DNA of 64,000 nucleotides from Macadamia tetraphylla (taxonomy: Eukaryota > Streptophyta > Magnoliopsida > Proteales > Proteaceae): positions 19,016,584 to 19,080,583 of the forward strand of contig CM040961.1 of the NCBI GenBank assembly GCA_022985045.1, given 5' to 3'. Under the pieces are notes generated by a model. It searched no databases. It was not told where the DNA came from and saw nothing but the letters and a program-made list of their open reading frames with translations. The position numbers and the translations under genes are program-made. This document shows, one piece after another, positions 11,471-24,340 of the stretch. Each line of letters opens with the position of its first letter. Position 1 is the stretch's first letter.

Positions 11471-14071
11471 ATGCTTCATATCCGACAGGCCCTGACCGAA
11501 AATCCCCAGGAATTTCATCTGGGTATCTCTATGAACTCTGCCACTTATACGGCTCTGCTCCAATCATGCACAAGAACTGAATCTCTGATACATGGAAAGC
11601 TTGTACATGCTCGTATGATCAAGACATCGTTCAAGTCCTGTCTGTTCCTGGAAAACAATCTATTGAATATGTATAGCAAATGTGGTGAAATGGATATGGC
11701 TCGCCAATTGTTTGATAGAATGCCCAGACAGGACATTATTTCATGGAATTCCCTTATTTCTGGATATTCCCAGATGGGCTTCTATCGTAAAGCCATGGAA
11801 GTGTTCAATCAAGCTAGAATGGCTCGTATAAAACAGGATAAGTTCACTTATGCTACTGCTTTGAGTGTATGTGCTCGAGCAGGGAATATTGTACTGGGAA
11901 AGCTCATTCACGGGTTGATCACTATTAGTGGTTTGGGTGATCAAGTCTTCTTGACCAATTCACTAATTGACATGTATTCGAAGTGTGGACACATTGATCA
12001 AGCGAGGTGCTTGTTCGATCATTCTGATGAGTTAGATGATGTTTCTTGGAATTCCTTGATTGCTGGTTATGTTCAGGTTGGTTCAAATGATGAAATGCTG
12101 AAAGTTTTTATTCAAATGTATCGATCTGGATTTAAGTTGAATACTTTTGCACTTGGCAGCGTAATAAAAGCATGCTGCTTGAACTTTCATGGTTCAAAAG
12201 TAATTGGAAAACTGCTTCATGGCTGCACAATCAAACTTGGGATGGATTTGAATGTTGTTGTTGCAACTGCATTGCTTGATATGTATGCAAAGATCGGGGA
12301 CCTGGATGATGCAACCAAGATTTTCTGGCTCATGCCTGACCCAAATGTTGTCACATTTAATGCCATGATTGCCGGGTTCTTCCGATCAGAGACTGAAGTC
12401 TCTGGCGAATTTGCAGATGAAGCTCTGAATCTATTCTCTGCAATGCGAAAAAAAGGTATGAAGCCTTCGAAATATACATTCTCAAGCATACTTAAAGCTT
12501 GTAATGTAGTTGGAGCTTTTGATTATGGAAAGCAAATTCATGCTCAAATCTTCAAGTACAATCTTCAATCTGATGAATTCATTGGAAGTACACTTATTGA
12601 CTTATATTCACTTTTGGGTTCAACCGAGGATGGGTTGAGATGTTTTCATTCAACCTTAAAACTAGATATTGTCTCATGGACATCCATGATTGGGGGCTGT
12701 GTTCGGAATGGCCAATTTGAGCTTGCATTGAATTTATTCTTTGAATTGCTCACTTCTGGAAGAAAACCAGATGAATTCACAATATCAAGTGTGTTAAGTG
12801 CCTGTGCAAATTTGGCTGCTGCAAGATCTGGTGAGCAGATCCAGTGCTATGCAATGAAAACTGGAATTGCAGAGTACACAATTGTTGCAAACTCACAGAT
12901 TTGCATGTATGCAAAGTCAGGAGATATAGATGCCGCTAACCTTACATTCAAGGAGACAAGGAACCTTGATGTCGTGTCTTGGTCTGTGATGATCTCTAGC
13001 CATGCTCAGCATGGCTGTGCAAAGGAAGCTGTCAGCCTTTTTGAGGGAATGAAGGATTCAGGGATTACACCCAACCACATTACATATCTTGGAGTTCTTA
13101 CTGCCTGTAGCCACGGTGGTCTTGTGGATGACGGATTCCGGTATATTTCTTAACTTTTACAGGAAAATTTGATAGAATATATAACTTCGTAAGTGATATG
13201 TTTTGCAGGGTCATGATCTCCTTGATTGTTGTGTGATCTGCTTTTGCAATCCCTATCCAAAGAGATTTCTTGTATCTGCCAGTTTTAATGACAACACTCT
13301 TTGTATATGAATGCAGGTATTTTGAGAGCATGAAGAGAGACCATGTCATTAATCCAAACGTTAAGCACTGTTCATGCATTGTCGACCTTCTTGGTCGAGC
13401 TGGAAGACTGGTTGATGCTGAGAACTTCATTATAAATTCAGGCTTCAAGGATGACCCTGTGATGTGGAGGGCCTTGTTAGGTTCTTGCCGGGTCCACAGG
13501 GACACTGTCATGGGGAAACGCATTGCAGAGAGAGTCATTGAACTCGAACCACAAGCTGCTGCCTCCTATGTGCTTCTCTACAATATTTTCTTGGATGCTG
13601 GCATAAAACTTCCAGCGATGGAAATCAGAGACTTGATGAAAGATCGAGGTGTTAAGAAGGAACCTGGACTTAGTTGGATTGAAATTGGGAGAACTGTTAA
13701 TTCTTTTGTGGCAGGTGACAGATCCCACCCAAAATGTCAATCTATTTATGCTAAGTTGGATGTAAATGTTGGAGAAGATCAAGAAAATTGGCTATGTTGA
13801 TGAAACATCCTCTTTTGATACCTCTGAGCAAGATCACAAGGATGGCTTGGTGGTGAACTACCACAGTGAGAAGTTAGCTGTGGTCCTTGGGATAATTGAT
13901 TTGCCTAAGTCAGCTCCTATAAGAGTGATGAAGAACTTGAGGGTCTGCCATGATTGCCATACAACAATGAAATTCTTTTCTAAGGTGGAAAACAGAGAGA
14001 TTGTTCTCAGAGATCCTATTCGCTTCCATCGTTTCATTGAAGGTTCTTGTTCTTGTAAAGACTATTGGTGA
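11471..14071 (+). CDS. OTP72: PPR RNA-editing factor, At3g13880/OTP72 orthologue, with frameshift before the DYW domain
   Basis: Organellar C-to-U editing factor of the PLS class. Exon 1 is 11471-13140 and exon 2 starts at 13317, with a 176-nt GT-AG intron joining FR|YFES. The repeat array runs almost to the end of exon 1, with typical motifs such as LLNMYSKCG, ISWNSLISGY and SVLSACA. Exon 2 carries the last repeat (VDLLGRAGRL), E/E+ motifs (ALLGSCRVHRD, KKEPGLSWIE) and then a DYW domain with HSE, CHDC and a terminal DYW, followed by TGA. From memory of the Arabidopsis protein, similarity to At3g13880 is high along the whole array. A single extra base near 13762 (GATGTAAATG where GATGAAATG is expected) shifts the frame, so the conceptual product stops at 13800 after KLDVNVGEDQENWLC. 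The DYW domain continues open in another frame from 13766 to 14071. Arabidopsis OTP72 is an E-type protein ending near this point. It may be a real truncation or a sequence error. Confidence 0.88.
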
Positions 14072-14499
14072 CAGATTGAAGCCAGATGATGCTTCTCAGA
14101 CTAACGAAAAAGAAACTTGATGGTGGTGGTGTTATTTGGCAATGATATGGAAGCCTTATATTCTTGAAGATTGAGGCACATTTGAAAATTCCCATGAAGG
14201 ATGTTGGTCATAATGAGGGCCACGGGAACAAATATTGATGCTGGTGACCCTTGACTCTATAGTGTTAATATCATCAACAAATCCAGGATGGGCAAAATAG
14301 GTGTCCAAGAGATATCATCCCATTGACACAGCAATGGAAGGGTCGACCTAAGAGATTTTTTTGCCTTGAATCAATACTCATAGATGATTTCTGATCATCA
14401 GCGGCATGAAGAACCATAACCCTTGTTTTCTCTGCACCTTTAAGCATTTAACACCGTAAGTCAAAATTTTCATTCCTGCTGCCTCTCAGCGTATTAAGG

Positions 14500-14547
14500 A
14501 TTTTATTTTATTTTATTTTTTGTTTTTTGTTTTTGTTTTTGTTTTGT

Positions 14548-14605
<58 letters not shown>

Positions 14606-14675
14606 TGTTTTGTTTTGTTTTTTTGTTTTTTTGTTTTTTGTTTTTTGTTTTTGTTTTTTTTGTTTTTTTTGGAGT
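14500..14675 (+). repeat. TTTTG/TTTTTG pentamer-hexamer microsatellite
   Basis: Run of (T)4-8G units on the plus strand. All long ORFs here on either strand (FVLFCF or KQNKTKQ repeats) are products of the repeat and not genes. Confidence 0.9.
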
Positions 14676-15009
14676 TATCTTCCATTATACTGCTTTCTGT
14701 TGTAGTTCTTTTTAGCTTTGTCCCCTTGATTCTTTCAGCATATGTGCTTCTGATGCGCTTAAATGTCATGTTAATAAATTCCTGGAGTTTCTGTTGTCAC
14801 CAAATTCAAGGCACTGATTTTCTAGTTACTTGAAGAAATAATCAGTCTTCTGATAGCACTCTTATGATTTGTGAAAAAATTTTCTCTGCAGGAATGAATT
14901 ATTAAAGTTTTGGGGCATGAAGTGCTGGGAAAGAAATATGGTTGTCATATTGTCAGGTCTTCTGATAGAAATCTTGTGATTTGTGAAAAAAATTTCTCAC
15001 TGTTTGGGT

Positions 15010-15110
15010 CTTGCACTAAGTATGACTTCGGATAGAGCCTATTGGAGAGTAAGGATCTATGTAGCCGATCCCATTTAGCTGAGATTCTCTTGACTTTCTG
15101 GCTGTGCCTC
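15010..15110 (+). mobile_element. Au-SINE-like fragment, copy 1
   Basis: Contains GGATCTATGTAGCCGATCCC followed by a degenerate form of the family's 3' region. Same orientation as the copy at 15250-15300, about 240 bp downstream. Confidence 0.45.
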
Positions 15111-15249
15111 TTTCCTCTTACTTTCATCTTTCATTTGTCATTGTTCGTTTTTCATTTTTCATTTCTCATCTCATTTCCTATCCCGCTTTTCTCTTCTCTT
15201 TCATCCCCCTTTTCTTTCTAGACCTCAGTTTTCCTTACTTTATTTTGTT

Positions 15250-15300
15250 TGGATTCATGTAGCCGACCCCATTAAGTTGGGATATAAGGCTAAGTTTGTA
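15250..15300 (+). mobile_element. Au-SINE-like 3' tail, copy 2
   Basis: Contains ATTCATGTAGCCGACCCC and then AAGTTGGGATATAAGGCT, closely matching the plant Au SINE 3' region. The 5' part is not recognisable. Confidence 0.6.
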
Positions 15301-16229
15301 GTTTTTATTGGGGTCATAATCGTTTGTGACTTTCCTAGAAGTGACAAACGAATCCAGACCATCCATTTTAAGTCATTCCCCTCGACCAATTTTCCAATGC
15401 GTAAAAACATTATCTTCTCCTCCCCCCAACTATTAATGTGTTCCCTGCAAAACATCACTGGAGTTTGTAGAGTTTGTTGAAAACCAAGAAAGGAAGACAT
15501 TGCTGGGTATAGGAACAGGGAGAGAGATTAGTGGGATGCCACCTCCATTGCTGTTGCCACTGTTTCCATCATTGTCTTCGTAACCCGCAACTGCTGCCAA
15601 AAACCTGGAGGAGAGGATTCGAGGGAGGAGAATATGGAGATTTTAAGATGACATATTTACCCCTACATTAAATGTTTGCAGAAGATGTACCAAAGGTAAT
15701 TATGATTCGTTATATCAGAGAAAATTAGAAACCCTTGTTATTTTTCTTGACTGCCCGTCCATTAAGGAATCTATGGACAAGCACTTAGTTCAGCCACGTG
15801 CAATCAGATGGGACTGAAATTGTGTACAGGTAGATATTTTGGGGTCTGCCACTCATATGTCATGTTTTAGCTCAAATGGAGTTAGCCAAGTGGAAAAATA
15901 AAGCTTTGAACGATTCAGGACTACTAAGAAGGTGCACGATCAAGTGTGTAGTAGAAGACATCACAAACCAGGAAATTTTTTTTCCAGTACTTAATTTTTA
16001 TATGGTTGCTTCCTCTCTGTAGAAAAAAACTAAAAATTTTAATCAATAAACATGAAAGCATGTTTTCTTTGAAGGTTATCATGTAGACACTGGGGCAGAC
16101 AATATGCTTGTAAATTATTTCTGTTTGTTTTGTGCTAGCTTTCTGTGACTTATCATTTTTTTTTTTTTTTTTGTGGTAGAAATTGTGAAAACATGACTTA
16201 AATAAATTGAAACCAAACTGTCAACTTTA

Positions 16230-17310
16230 CCGCAGGGGTGTTCTGGGTCCTGAATGACAAGCTCGAGCTTTCATAGTGGGAATGGCTCTGGATAGAGTTG
16301 GTCCCAGCCTCTTAGGCACTGTAGTTGAGACATATCTTGAATGGTAGGTCACATCTCATGGCCATCTGTTTTTTTGGCTTCATGTGGACTAGCAGAAAAG
16401 GTTTGATTGATAATTTGGATTTTTCTCTATTTTCTCATTGATGATTATTCTTATTCACTCAATTCAAGTAATGGAAGCTGTTTTGCTCAAAGTGACTACA
16501 TTCTTCTTTCCTGGTCAAGCTGATGGAGCGCAATCTGCGTCATGATCTTCTCAATCCAGGTAAGGAACTTGGACTGGACAGCCTAGGAGCTTGTCCAGAA
16601 CTGAAACCTATAACAAGGGCTGCCAAATTAGTTATCTATTGTGAATATGGTGAGTAATGAAGGGTTTCTTCATCATTCAGAAACTGGGCAATGATCTTAT
16701 CTCAGGTGGTCACCAAAGAAGCTGATATCTGAACTGAGTCCTCCATGATGCACAGGTCTTATGTGAACTCACCATTACAAATTCAGATTGAAATAAATGG
16801 TGGGCACTATCAATGCAATGAAGAGAAGACTAAGACCCAGTCCCATGTAGAATTGAAGGGAAAATGTAGAACCAAGTGGCCTCATTCTGCCCTCTACATC
16901 AATTTGTAATTGGGGACTTTCTATAGAGATGCAGTTGTTTCCAAGGGCCATAGGCCATTAACTTAATTGCTTTATCACCAACCCATAAAGTCTGGCTTCT
17001 GTGTAGTTGTTCTACCACCAAACCCATTAAGTCTTGACTTCTGTGCTTTTTCCAAGTCAGCCAGGTCTTTGTCATTGTAGTGCTGAGTACTATTCAAAAC
17101 GTTTGTGAAGGGACGACTCTAAAGAGAGGTCTTTCTCGTGAGTTTGTTTGGTTATATGAGTCTCTTTCCTATTCTGTGACACATTTGTCTTTAATTGGAT
17201 ACCATGTGACAATTGAACGTGATGTTTTCAAAAATCACAATATATACGAGTTATTAATTTTTTATTTTTTTAATCTAAATTGTCTATTCTCACACAAGAG
17301 TTAGGAAAGT
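16230..17310 (+). other. Possible gene relic of unknown family (unit A copy)
   Basis: After a CAG at about 16235, one frame reads an AFIVGMALDRVGPSL-like stretch ending ETYLEW (about 16269-16343). Further on, a 72-codon reading frame that is open in unit B (26954-27172) is interrupted here by a TGA. No family recognised. It may be a decayed gene or chance ORFs in duplicated DNA. Confidence 0.25.
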
Positions 17311-18800
17311 GCAAAGTCAATGTCTAAAGGATTGATACACATGCATGGACAAACATGGAATACGTGCGCACAAAAAAAAAAAAAATTATTGAATTAGACT
17401 GAAATTTGTCACGTGGCTAATCTAAATCATGTCCTCTCTATCTAATGGTTAGAATGGATATTCCATCCGTACATGTGACAAAATAGATGCTTTGTGACAT
17501 TTGAAAAAAATAATAGACTATTATGATGATTTAATAGTTCAACTCTTTAATTTGATAATTCTTATCCAGACAAAGAATTAAGCACCTTTTTCCATATCAT
17601 CTGGGTATTCAACAACATGGTTTACTAAAATTCCCTTATTATATGAACCCAAGTACGAGTGTAAATTTTCTTTGTGTGAATGCATTATTATATATTTTTT
17701 TGATGATTGAATACTTTAAAGTATGAGTATATGATATACAGAGACATACCCCATTGAATACATATACACAAATAATTTTCCCCAAAAAATTTAAATATGA
17801 TAGTATTAAACATTAAGGAAAATCTGTTTCAAAGCACTTAATATCTGCAAATTACCTTAATTTCCTTGGCCAACAAAGTAAATCTGACATGAATAACACT
17901 TGTGCTTATGTGACTACAATGCCATATGGAAGAAATTTCTAGATGAATATTTTTGCTGTGTGACTCACCCAGCAGTACATTCCCCATATTAGATTTCTTT
18001 TAGGTGAAAAACCCATATTACATTTTGGAATAAATTAAAATAGATTAATAAATAAATAAAGGCTTCACTTGTCTTCATAGAAAAGATTTATAAAATCTGA
18101 TTTCAAACATTTTCTGATAGACCTTGAGCCTTCTGTGGTTGAGATGGAAGCATAAGTCATAAATTTATATTTGTTATATTAATTATTAGAGAAAAGTTCA
18201 TTGATTGAAGCAAAGATAAACATTGTGTTTTGGAGCAATAGACCGTGTAAATGGAATAAAATATAAAAACCGATGACAATGCCCCACATCGTGAGCATAA
18301 TGACTATTGATCCATTGCCCTTAATTGTTTTACAGAAAATGAAATACCTAGGAGTTGTATTTGTCAGGAATATTTATAGGCCTATTGCTATCAAATAAAT
18401 TGGGATTTTTCACACTAGTGTGATCAACTTGTTCACATAGAAACAATGAAGCTTTCATGAGAATTCTGTTAAACATGAGACAAGCTCTGGATTTTGACAC
18501 CCTTGATCTTTGTTGAACTAGAAGTCATGGTCAATGGTGATGAGCTGCGACCTTCCTTCCTTCACGGACGACCACTTGCACAATTTATATTCGTGCATTG
18601 GTTAGGCAATTCAGTCCTGGCTGCACCCATGAAAAGGATGAAATGCTGTTAGGGAAATGACTTCTGCTTCCAGTTCAGTTCTAGCTTATGTTGCCATAGG
18701 AAGATGGAGTATAGCCTATATGATTTTGATGAGCTTTACCATCAAATCAAACAAATTGGAGCTATATATGATAATTATTGTTAAATGGGGCCTTCATGAT

Positions 18801-19077
18801 TGTTGGTGTATGATGTCTTTATTCCGTCGCAGTTTGATGGCAGTTTTATACTTTTTGGTTTTAGGTTTTTCCTTATATATTTGTAGCGAGATTTACTTTC
18901 TCTATAAGCAATTCTGAGAGGTGTGAGTATGAACGCTGTAACTCTATTCTCCATTAATTATGAAGCAGAATCTCATCAAGGACGTAGGCAATCTTGCCAA
19001 ACCTCATGAACCTATGTGTACCATTTGTTCTTGTTTTTCCATTACCTTCTACATCGCTTTTAGGGTTGCGTTTCTAA
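18801..19077 (+). mobile_element. Truncated LTR, same family as the LTR inside GLU2
   Basis: Begins TGTTGGTGTATGATGTC and ends GGGTTGCGTTTCTAAC, matching both ends of the minus-strand LTR at 25270-25648. Shared inner words include TATATATTTGTAGCGA, AGAGGTGTGAG and ATTCTCCATTAAT. It is about 100 bp shorter than that copy. No target duplication is visible. An orthologous copy lies in unit B. Confidence 0.7.
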
Positions 19078-19199
19078 CCTCGAACCAAAAAGATTAAAAT
19101 CAAACCCATTATATTTTACTTTAAGCATGAAGAAACCAATTTAAAAGAGAAAGTGAAAGATAACTTAAGTTGAAGCAATGAAGAAAGACATAGGAAGCA

Positions 19200-19715
19200 A
19201 ACTGCTAGCACACTAGAGTGCAAGTTCTTAGGAAGTCATAGCTTTGATTTTTCCATCTTTACCTTCTGCCTTAAGGCACCCCCTTTTCCCCTCCATACAC
19301 TCTCTCCCTCCGGAGGGACAAGTTAGATAGGTAGAAAAGAAAACAGTGCAAGTTCTCAGGAAGAAAACTGCTAGCACATTAGAGTGTAAGTTCTTGGGAA
19401 GTCGTGGTTCGACTCTCCTGTCTTCACCTTGTGTCTTAAGGCAGCCCCTTAACTCCCAAGGGGCAAGTTAGATAGGTAGAAAAGACAAGAGTGACAAGTT
19501 CTCAGGAAGAACTTTTAGCAGCACATTAGAGTGCAAGTTCTCTGTAAGTCTTGGGTTCGACTCTCCTATCTTCACCTTGTGTCTTAAGGCAGCTCCTTTT
19601 TTTCTTTCCCCCACTCTCTCCCTCCCAAGGGGCAAGTTAGATAGATAGAAAAGACAAGAATGCAAGTTCTTAGGAAGTTGTGGGTCCTTGGGCTTGATGA
19701 CTCCACCTTCTCCCC
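19200..19715 (+). repeat. Tandem array of tRNA-like (SINE-type) units, unit A
   Basis: Four degenerate units of about 110-155 bp, each with a block resembling GCACATTAGAGTGCAAGTTC, then GGTTCGACTCTCC (B-box-like), TTAAGGCA, and GGGGCAAGTTAGATAGGTAG. The GGTTCGA element suggests a tRNA-derived origin. The last unit lacks about 21 bp that are present in unit B. Confidence 0.6.
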
Positions 19716-19830
19716 TATTCTCCTTCCCACATTTCTGAATCAAGCGGCTACTTGTACACCAGGATGTGGATAGGAGAAGGTCATCCTTGTTGCTAAGATT
19801 TTTTTTTTTTTTAAGGTTGCCCGTATAGGA

Positions 19831-19836
19831 GACGTC
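19831..19836 (+). promoter_or_regulatory. GACGTC bZIP-type element upstream of GLU1
   Basis: Palindromic GACGTC about 180 bp before the GLU1 ATG, inside a block (GAGACGTCTACC ... CCCAAAGACTTT) conserved in GLU3 and the more diverged GLU4. An ACGT core of this type can bind TGA/bZIP factors. The function is inferred. Confidence 0.45.
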
Positions 19837-19942
19837 TACCTAAAAGGAAATTAAAAGGTCCCAAAGACTTTTCAACGTGAACAAGGAAACGCCGGTGTAG
19901 AAACTTCCAACTGTTTTGATAGGATATTAGCTTCTTCTCTTC

Positions 19943-19951
19943 CTATATAAG
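19943..19951 (+). promoter_or_regulatory. TATA box of GLU1
   Basis: CTATATAAG, 59 bp upstream of the end of the 5' leader; the same TATATAAGAGGCC context occurs in GLU3. Confidence 0.7.
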
Positions 19952-20009
19952 AGGCCTAAATAGTGGTGATGAAATGCATCTTACAATTCTGAGGTTCTCT
20001 TCTTCCAAT

Positions 20010-21643
20010 ATGGCTACATTCTTTGCAACAATAAACAATAGGCCTCTTGTTGCTGCCACAGTACTGTTGGTTCTCTTTGGACTACTAATGGGTAGCCTAG
20101 ACATTACAGGTTTGTGTGAGAATTATATTATGCTAGGGTCTTTAAGATTATAAGTCAAGTCTACATTCCTTTACCCTTACTTTGCAGGTTCCAACTTTCA
20201 GCCAAACACCCTATATATTGATTAAGATAGAGTTACTGTGCTTAGGTGGAAACCGATATTTGGATACCATGTTTGATTAGATCTTCTCTTGCAATCATTT
20301 GTTTGATGAGTTTTCCATCTTGCAATCCTTTGTAACTCTATCTTGTTTAATTATTAGGGTTCCATGTGAAAGTAATAATCCCACATCAGATGTGAATAAG
20401 CTGATGTGGAGGCATGTAAGGACTTGTGAACCCTTTGCTATATGGCTAGCTTTTAAGGATGATTTCTACTTCGTCCCAACATCTTTTGGTCAATACACCC
20501 TACTGAAAAGTTCCATCTTTTTTCATTTATAATTTTTTACTTCACTTCCTTCTCCCCAAACAAGGCTTAGACTATTCTCTTTGTGTTTTAGTGTAAACTT
20601 CATTTTCTCTATTTGATTTGGGTTGAGTTGAGAGTTGAGACTGACTAGAGTGACTTCCCTCCATTAAAAATCAACTAAGCTCTTCTCAATCTAATGCAGG
20701 TGCACAAACAGGCGTTTGTTATGGAAAACTAGGTGACAATTTACCATCTCCACAGGAAGTTGTGAATCTTTATAAACAATCAAATATCCAAAGGATGAGG
20801 ATTTACGGTCCAGATGATACAACTCTCCAAGCCCTTAGAGACTCCAACATTGAACTCATCATGGGTGTCCCAAACAGTGATCTTCAAGGCATAGCAAGCA
20901 GCACTAGCACTGCAAATGATTGGGTACAAAAAAACATAAAAGCCTACTCACCTAATGTCAAATTCAAGTACATCGCCGTGGGCAATGAAGTAAATCCCCC
21001 CGCCGACGGCAATGTTCAGTTTGTTCTCCCTGCAATGAAAAACATACAAAGTGCAATTGCATCATCTGGCCTACAAATCAAAGTGTCCACAGCTGTTTAT
21101 TTTGGACTCCTTGAAAACACTTACCCTCCATCCCAAGCTTCCTTCAAGGGCGACGTGAAGTCGTTTATAGACCCAATTATAAGCTTCCTTGCTAGCAATG
21201 GTGCACCATTACTTGCTAATGTGTATCCTTATTTCAGTTACAAAGATGACCAAAAGGACATCCAGCTTTCCTATGCCTTGTTTACCTCTCCATCAGTCGT
21301 GGTTCAAGATGGTGGACTAGGGTACCAAAACCTTTTTGATGCTATGGTGGATGCTATCTACTCAGCTCTTGAGAAGGATGGTGGTGGTTCTATTGAGATT
21401 GTTGTATCAGAAAGTGGTTGGCCAACTGAAGGAGATGTGGGGACTTCTGTGCAAAATGCACAAACTTACAATTCAAAGCTGATTGAACATGTCAAGAATG
21501 GAACTCCCAGGAGGCAAGGAAGAGCTATAGAGACTTATATCTTTGCCATGTTTGATGAGAACCAAAAGACTCCAGAGCTGGAGAAACACTGGGGGCTTTT
21601 CTCTCCTAACAAACAACCCAAATATCAAATTAGCTTCTCTTAA
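20010..21643 (+). CDS. Beta-1,3-glucanase GLU1 (GH17, PR-2 type)
   Basis: Endo-1,3-beta-glucanase that hydrolyses callose or fungal wall glucan, probably secreted. Exon 1 is 20010-20109 and exon 2 is 20700-21643, with a phase-1 intron in the last part of the signal peptide, as is usual for this family. The product is 347 residues. The N-terminus is a hydrophobic signal peptide (ATVLLVLFGLLMG), and the mature chain starts near AQTGVCYG. The proton donor is the E in YIAVGNEV (about residue 130). The nucleophile is the E in the GH17 signature IVVSESGWPTEG (about residue 271). There is no C-terminal vacuolar extension after NKQPKYQISFS, so an apoplastic location is more likely than vacuolar. A TATA box lies at 19943. 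First of four tandem paralogues. Exon 2 is almost identical to that of GLU3. Confidence 0.95.
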
Positions 21644-24340
21644 AAGGGTGTCTTTTTAATTTCTGTGCCTTTAATTTCATCATAAAATAAGAGTTATAGT
21701 ACTCATGTTTGTCTCTTTAACTGATGTTCAAAAACCTCTAGTAAAATAATACTCTCCTACTGTTCCAATTATTTATCTATAGGGAAGAAGTGGTTAACGT
21801 ATCTTCAATGCAAATCTCTCAATTTAGAGAGTTTTACATATTTGAGGTTTTTCTGTTCCAAGCAGAAAAGTCTAATGCATGCCTTCAATGCTTTCTTTAT
21901 TTCTTTAATAAAGTCTTTGGGATACTGGTGTTGAACATAGCTTTCAAATTTGATGTCCCACACAAGTGGCCTCTATCTCGTGACCTGTTTGGTCATGGCT
22001 CTTTTCACTTCTATGGTACATAATTTATCTTTGATGTGATACAAAATTTCTCTATATTAATTTGGTGCGGTACAGCAGGCCAAGAGTTAATATTGAAATA
22101 TTGTACCGTATTGAAAAAAATATTTACATTTTAAAATCGATATTGTATCGACTTGATACAGTTTTGATATGAATTTTATTTGGTATATTTTGGTACAATT
22201 ATTTTTATTTTATGTATGAAAGAGGGTTCTCTAAGCAAGCAGGGTACGTAATCTACATCCTCTCAATGATTTTTCATTATTTTTTTATTTAAAAAAATAA
22301 TATAACAATCCCATGTGAGACAGCATGCAGTACACCTCAGGCTCAGAGAAGCTTTTCCTATATATATATAGTCAATAATTCGGTATTTTGGTACAAGATT
22401 CGATATGATTTTGGAAATTCAATATGATTTAATACAGATCGAATGATTTTATCTTAATAAATACTGATATCATTATTGTATCGATTAAAAAAAAACATTT
22501 TATCATATTCAGTACGATTTTGATATAGTTATTTGATGTGATTTGATATTAAATAGTTTACGATATTGATATATAATTGACACCCTTAACCCTAGGCCTT
22601 TTTTCTTGTCTATTGAATGCCCATAGCTTTAGAAACAAAACACGATAAAATCTATAACTAGTACACAAAGAGGAAAAGACCTACTCTCATTCAACTGAAC
22701 TAGTCTTTGGATATAGTTTATTTAATTATTGTGCTTTACCCCTTTTTTTTAATTATTTTTATTTTATTATTAGGTTTATTAACAAATAATGTAGTTTTCC
22801 CTTTCTTTTTTTGATAAATAATTTCATTATGGTAATAAATTAGGAGTGATCTGTTTTGAATATTAGTTTACTCACCCCAATTTACTCAGTAGATATGAGC
22901 ATTTCTTACGCATATACCTTAAAGAGTAAGAGTAACAGGTTTATAATGATTAAGAGGGTAAATTTGTAAGAGTAAGAAGACTCCTCCCCGTCTACAACCC
23001 TAACCAGATTGACATTTCTTATTGGTGTTGTCTAGATGTTGCAGGTTTTTTTTTTTAATAACTTATATAAGAATTTGATAAATCTTTTCAACATTTTAAT
23101 TTGTGTTTGTAAAACTTAAGAGGAAATGAACGTTCTTTGGTCACGTGGCCCCTCCGTCTGAACATAAAGGGTGGAAAAATGATGCATCCACCTTGTGAAA
23201 CTCAAAAATTCACCCCATGTTAATGCCCGTGTATGCACCCTCATTGGCCCTTGCGTTGACACATGAGTTGTGCGACTGGAGGTGTTCTTTTCTTCAAAAC
23301 TTAATTTATATCTATCAATTTTGTAAATCTTTTGCTAACTAAGTATATCTAGATAATTTTTCCCTTAAAAAAATAAAAGTTGGATTAAGTTTTCCATCAC
23401 ACATGGTGAAGGGAGAATCTTTTGCTCACCACTTTTGGTAGTTAAAGGGAACCATGGTTTTTGTGCATAGTATCAATCATCCTCAAAATCGATATGGTAT
23501 CAAAATGGATCATTATCAGATCACACATATCAAACAAAAATATCTCTGTTTTCGCTTAAAAAATAGATTTTTTTATCTTTTTATTCCTAATCCATACCGT
23601 TTTATTAATACAATATCGACCAGATATCAGGATCGAGACTTACCAAACTAATATGAAACACCCGATACGGGGATCCCATACTAGTACTCTGAACCATGGA
23701 TGAGACTGGTGAAACGGTCAGGTATTTTGAACCATCACACATAATAAGGGAAGTAGTATAAGATCACAGCGGTGGGATTGACTTCATCTACAGCGAAGAT
23801 ATAACTTTTTCCGAAAATTCTGATTCACAATTAACTGGTATATGATGACGATGTCTCACGAACCCAGTTTAGATTGGGAAGTGAGAAAAATCCCCTCTGT
23901 GGTCCTAGGTAGTTAAGATATCTTGACTCTGTTTCTGACTCTTCCTCTGAACCGAAAGAGAACCCCAATATCTTAAAGGTAAAGTGTGTACGTGTGTGGG
24001 GGTGGGGGGTTATGCAAACCCAAGCCGACCTAGCCACTAAGCTGGTCGCAAAGCTGTTCAATGACTTTACCGGTTTGACCCATCGCACCGTTGGGGATGA
24101 ATGCGAAACTATGAGGAGAAATCAAATAAATAATCACACAATACAAGAAATTTAACATGGTTTGACACGAATGTCTACATTCACATGAGAAAAGCAGAAA
24201 TTCTCGCTAAATTTGACAAAATTCTTTACCCACATCCTACCCAAATATAAATACAAACCCAATAATTATATGAATTACTACTGAATACAAGACACACACA
24301 ACCCCAACACTACGGTATCTCACATTTACAGGTTATGCGG
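21644..24340. other. Intergenic between GLU1 and GLU2
   Basis: AT-rich, no credible gene. 22040-22570 is rich in GATATTG/ATCGAT-type words. 23385-23960 is diverged but alignable with the GLU4 upstream region (about 34325-34680), for example TGGGAAGTGAGAAAAAT and ATGGTGAAGGGAGAAT. 23965-24345 is absent from GLU4 and looks like an inserted retroelement piece (TTTAACATGGTTTGACACG motif). Confidence 0.5.

Larger units (their letters stand above)
16061..21643 (+). repeat. Segmental duplication unit A (left flank plus GLU1)
   Basis: Near-identical by eye to unit B at 26356-31924, with scattered SNPs and small indels in the non-coding part. Both units begin TGTTTTCTTTGAAGG, contain a truncated LTR and a SINE-like tandem array, and end with a glucanase gene. 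The similarity ends abruptly before 16061 and again at the last codons of the glucanase. Confidence 0.93.

Noticed and set aside
13141..13316. PPR intron as a second disruption
   Set aside because: GT-AG borders and exact restoration of the frame (FR|YFES) support a true intron, although most PPR genes lack one.
14503..14833. Overlapping ORFs on both strands rich in F/V/L or K/Q/N/T
   Set aside because: They are translations of the TTTTG microsatellite.
17080..17304. 74-codon ORF present in both units A and B (also 27343-27567)
   Set aside because: Its conservation is explained by the recent duplication; no start context, motif or splice structure supports coding.
19540..19580. GGGTTCGACTCTCC as part of a tRNA gene
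   Set aside because: No acceptor stem, anticodon arm or intact A-box can be placed at the right spacing; interpreted as a SINE-like tandem unit.
22040..22570. AT-rich GATATTG repeats as an origin or matrix attachment region
   Set aside because: No specific motif beyond base composition.
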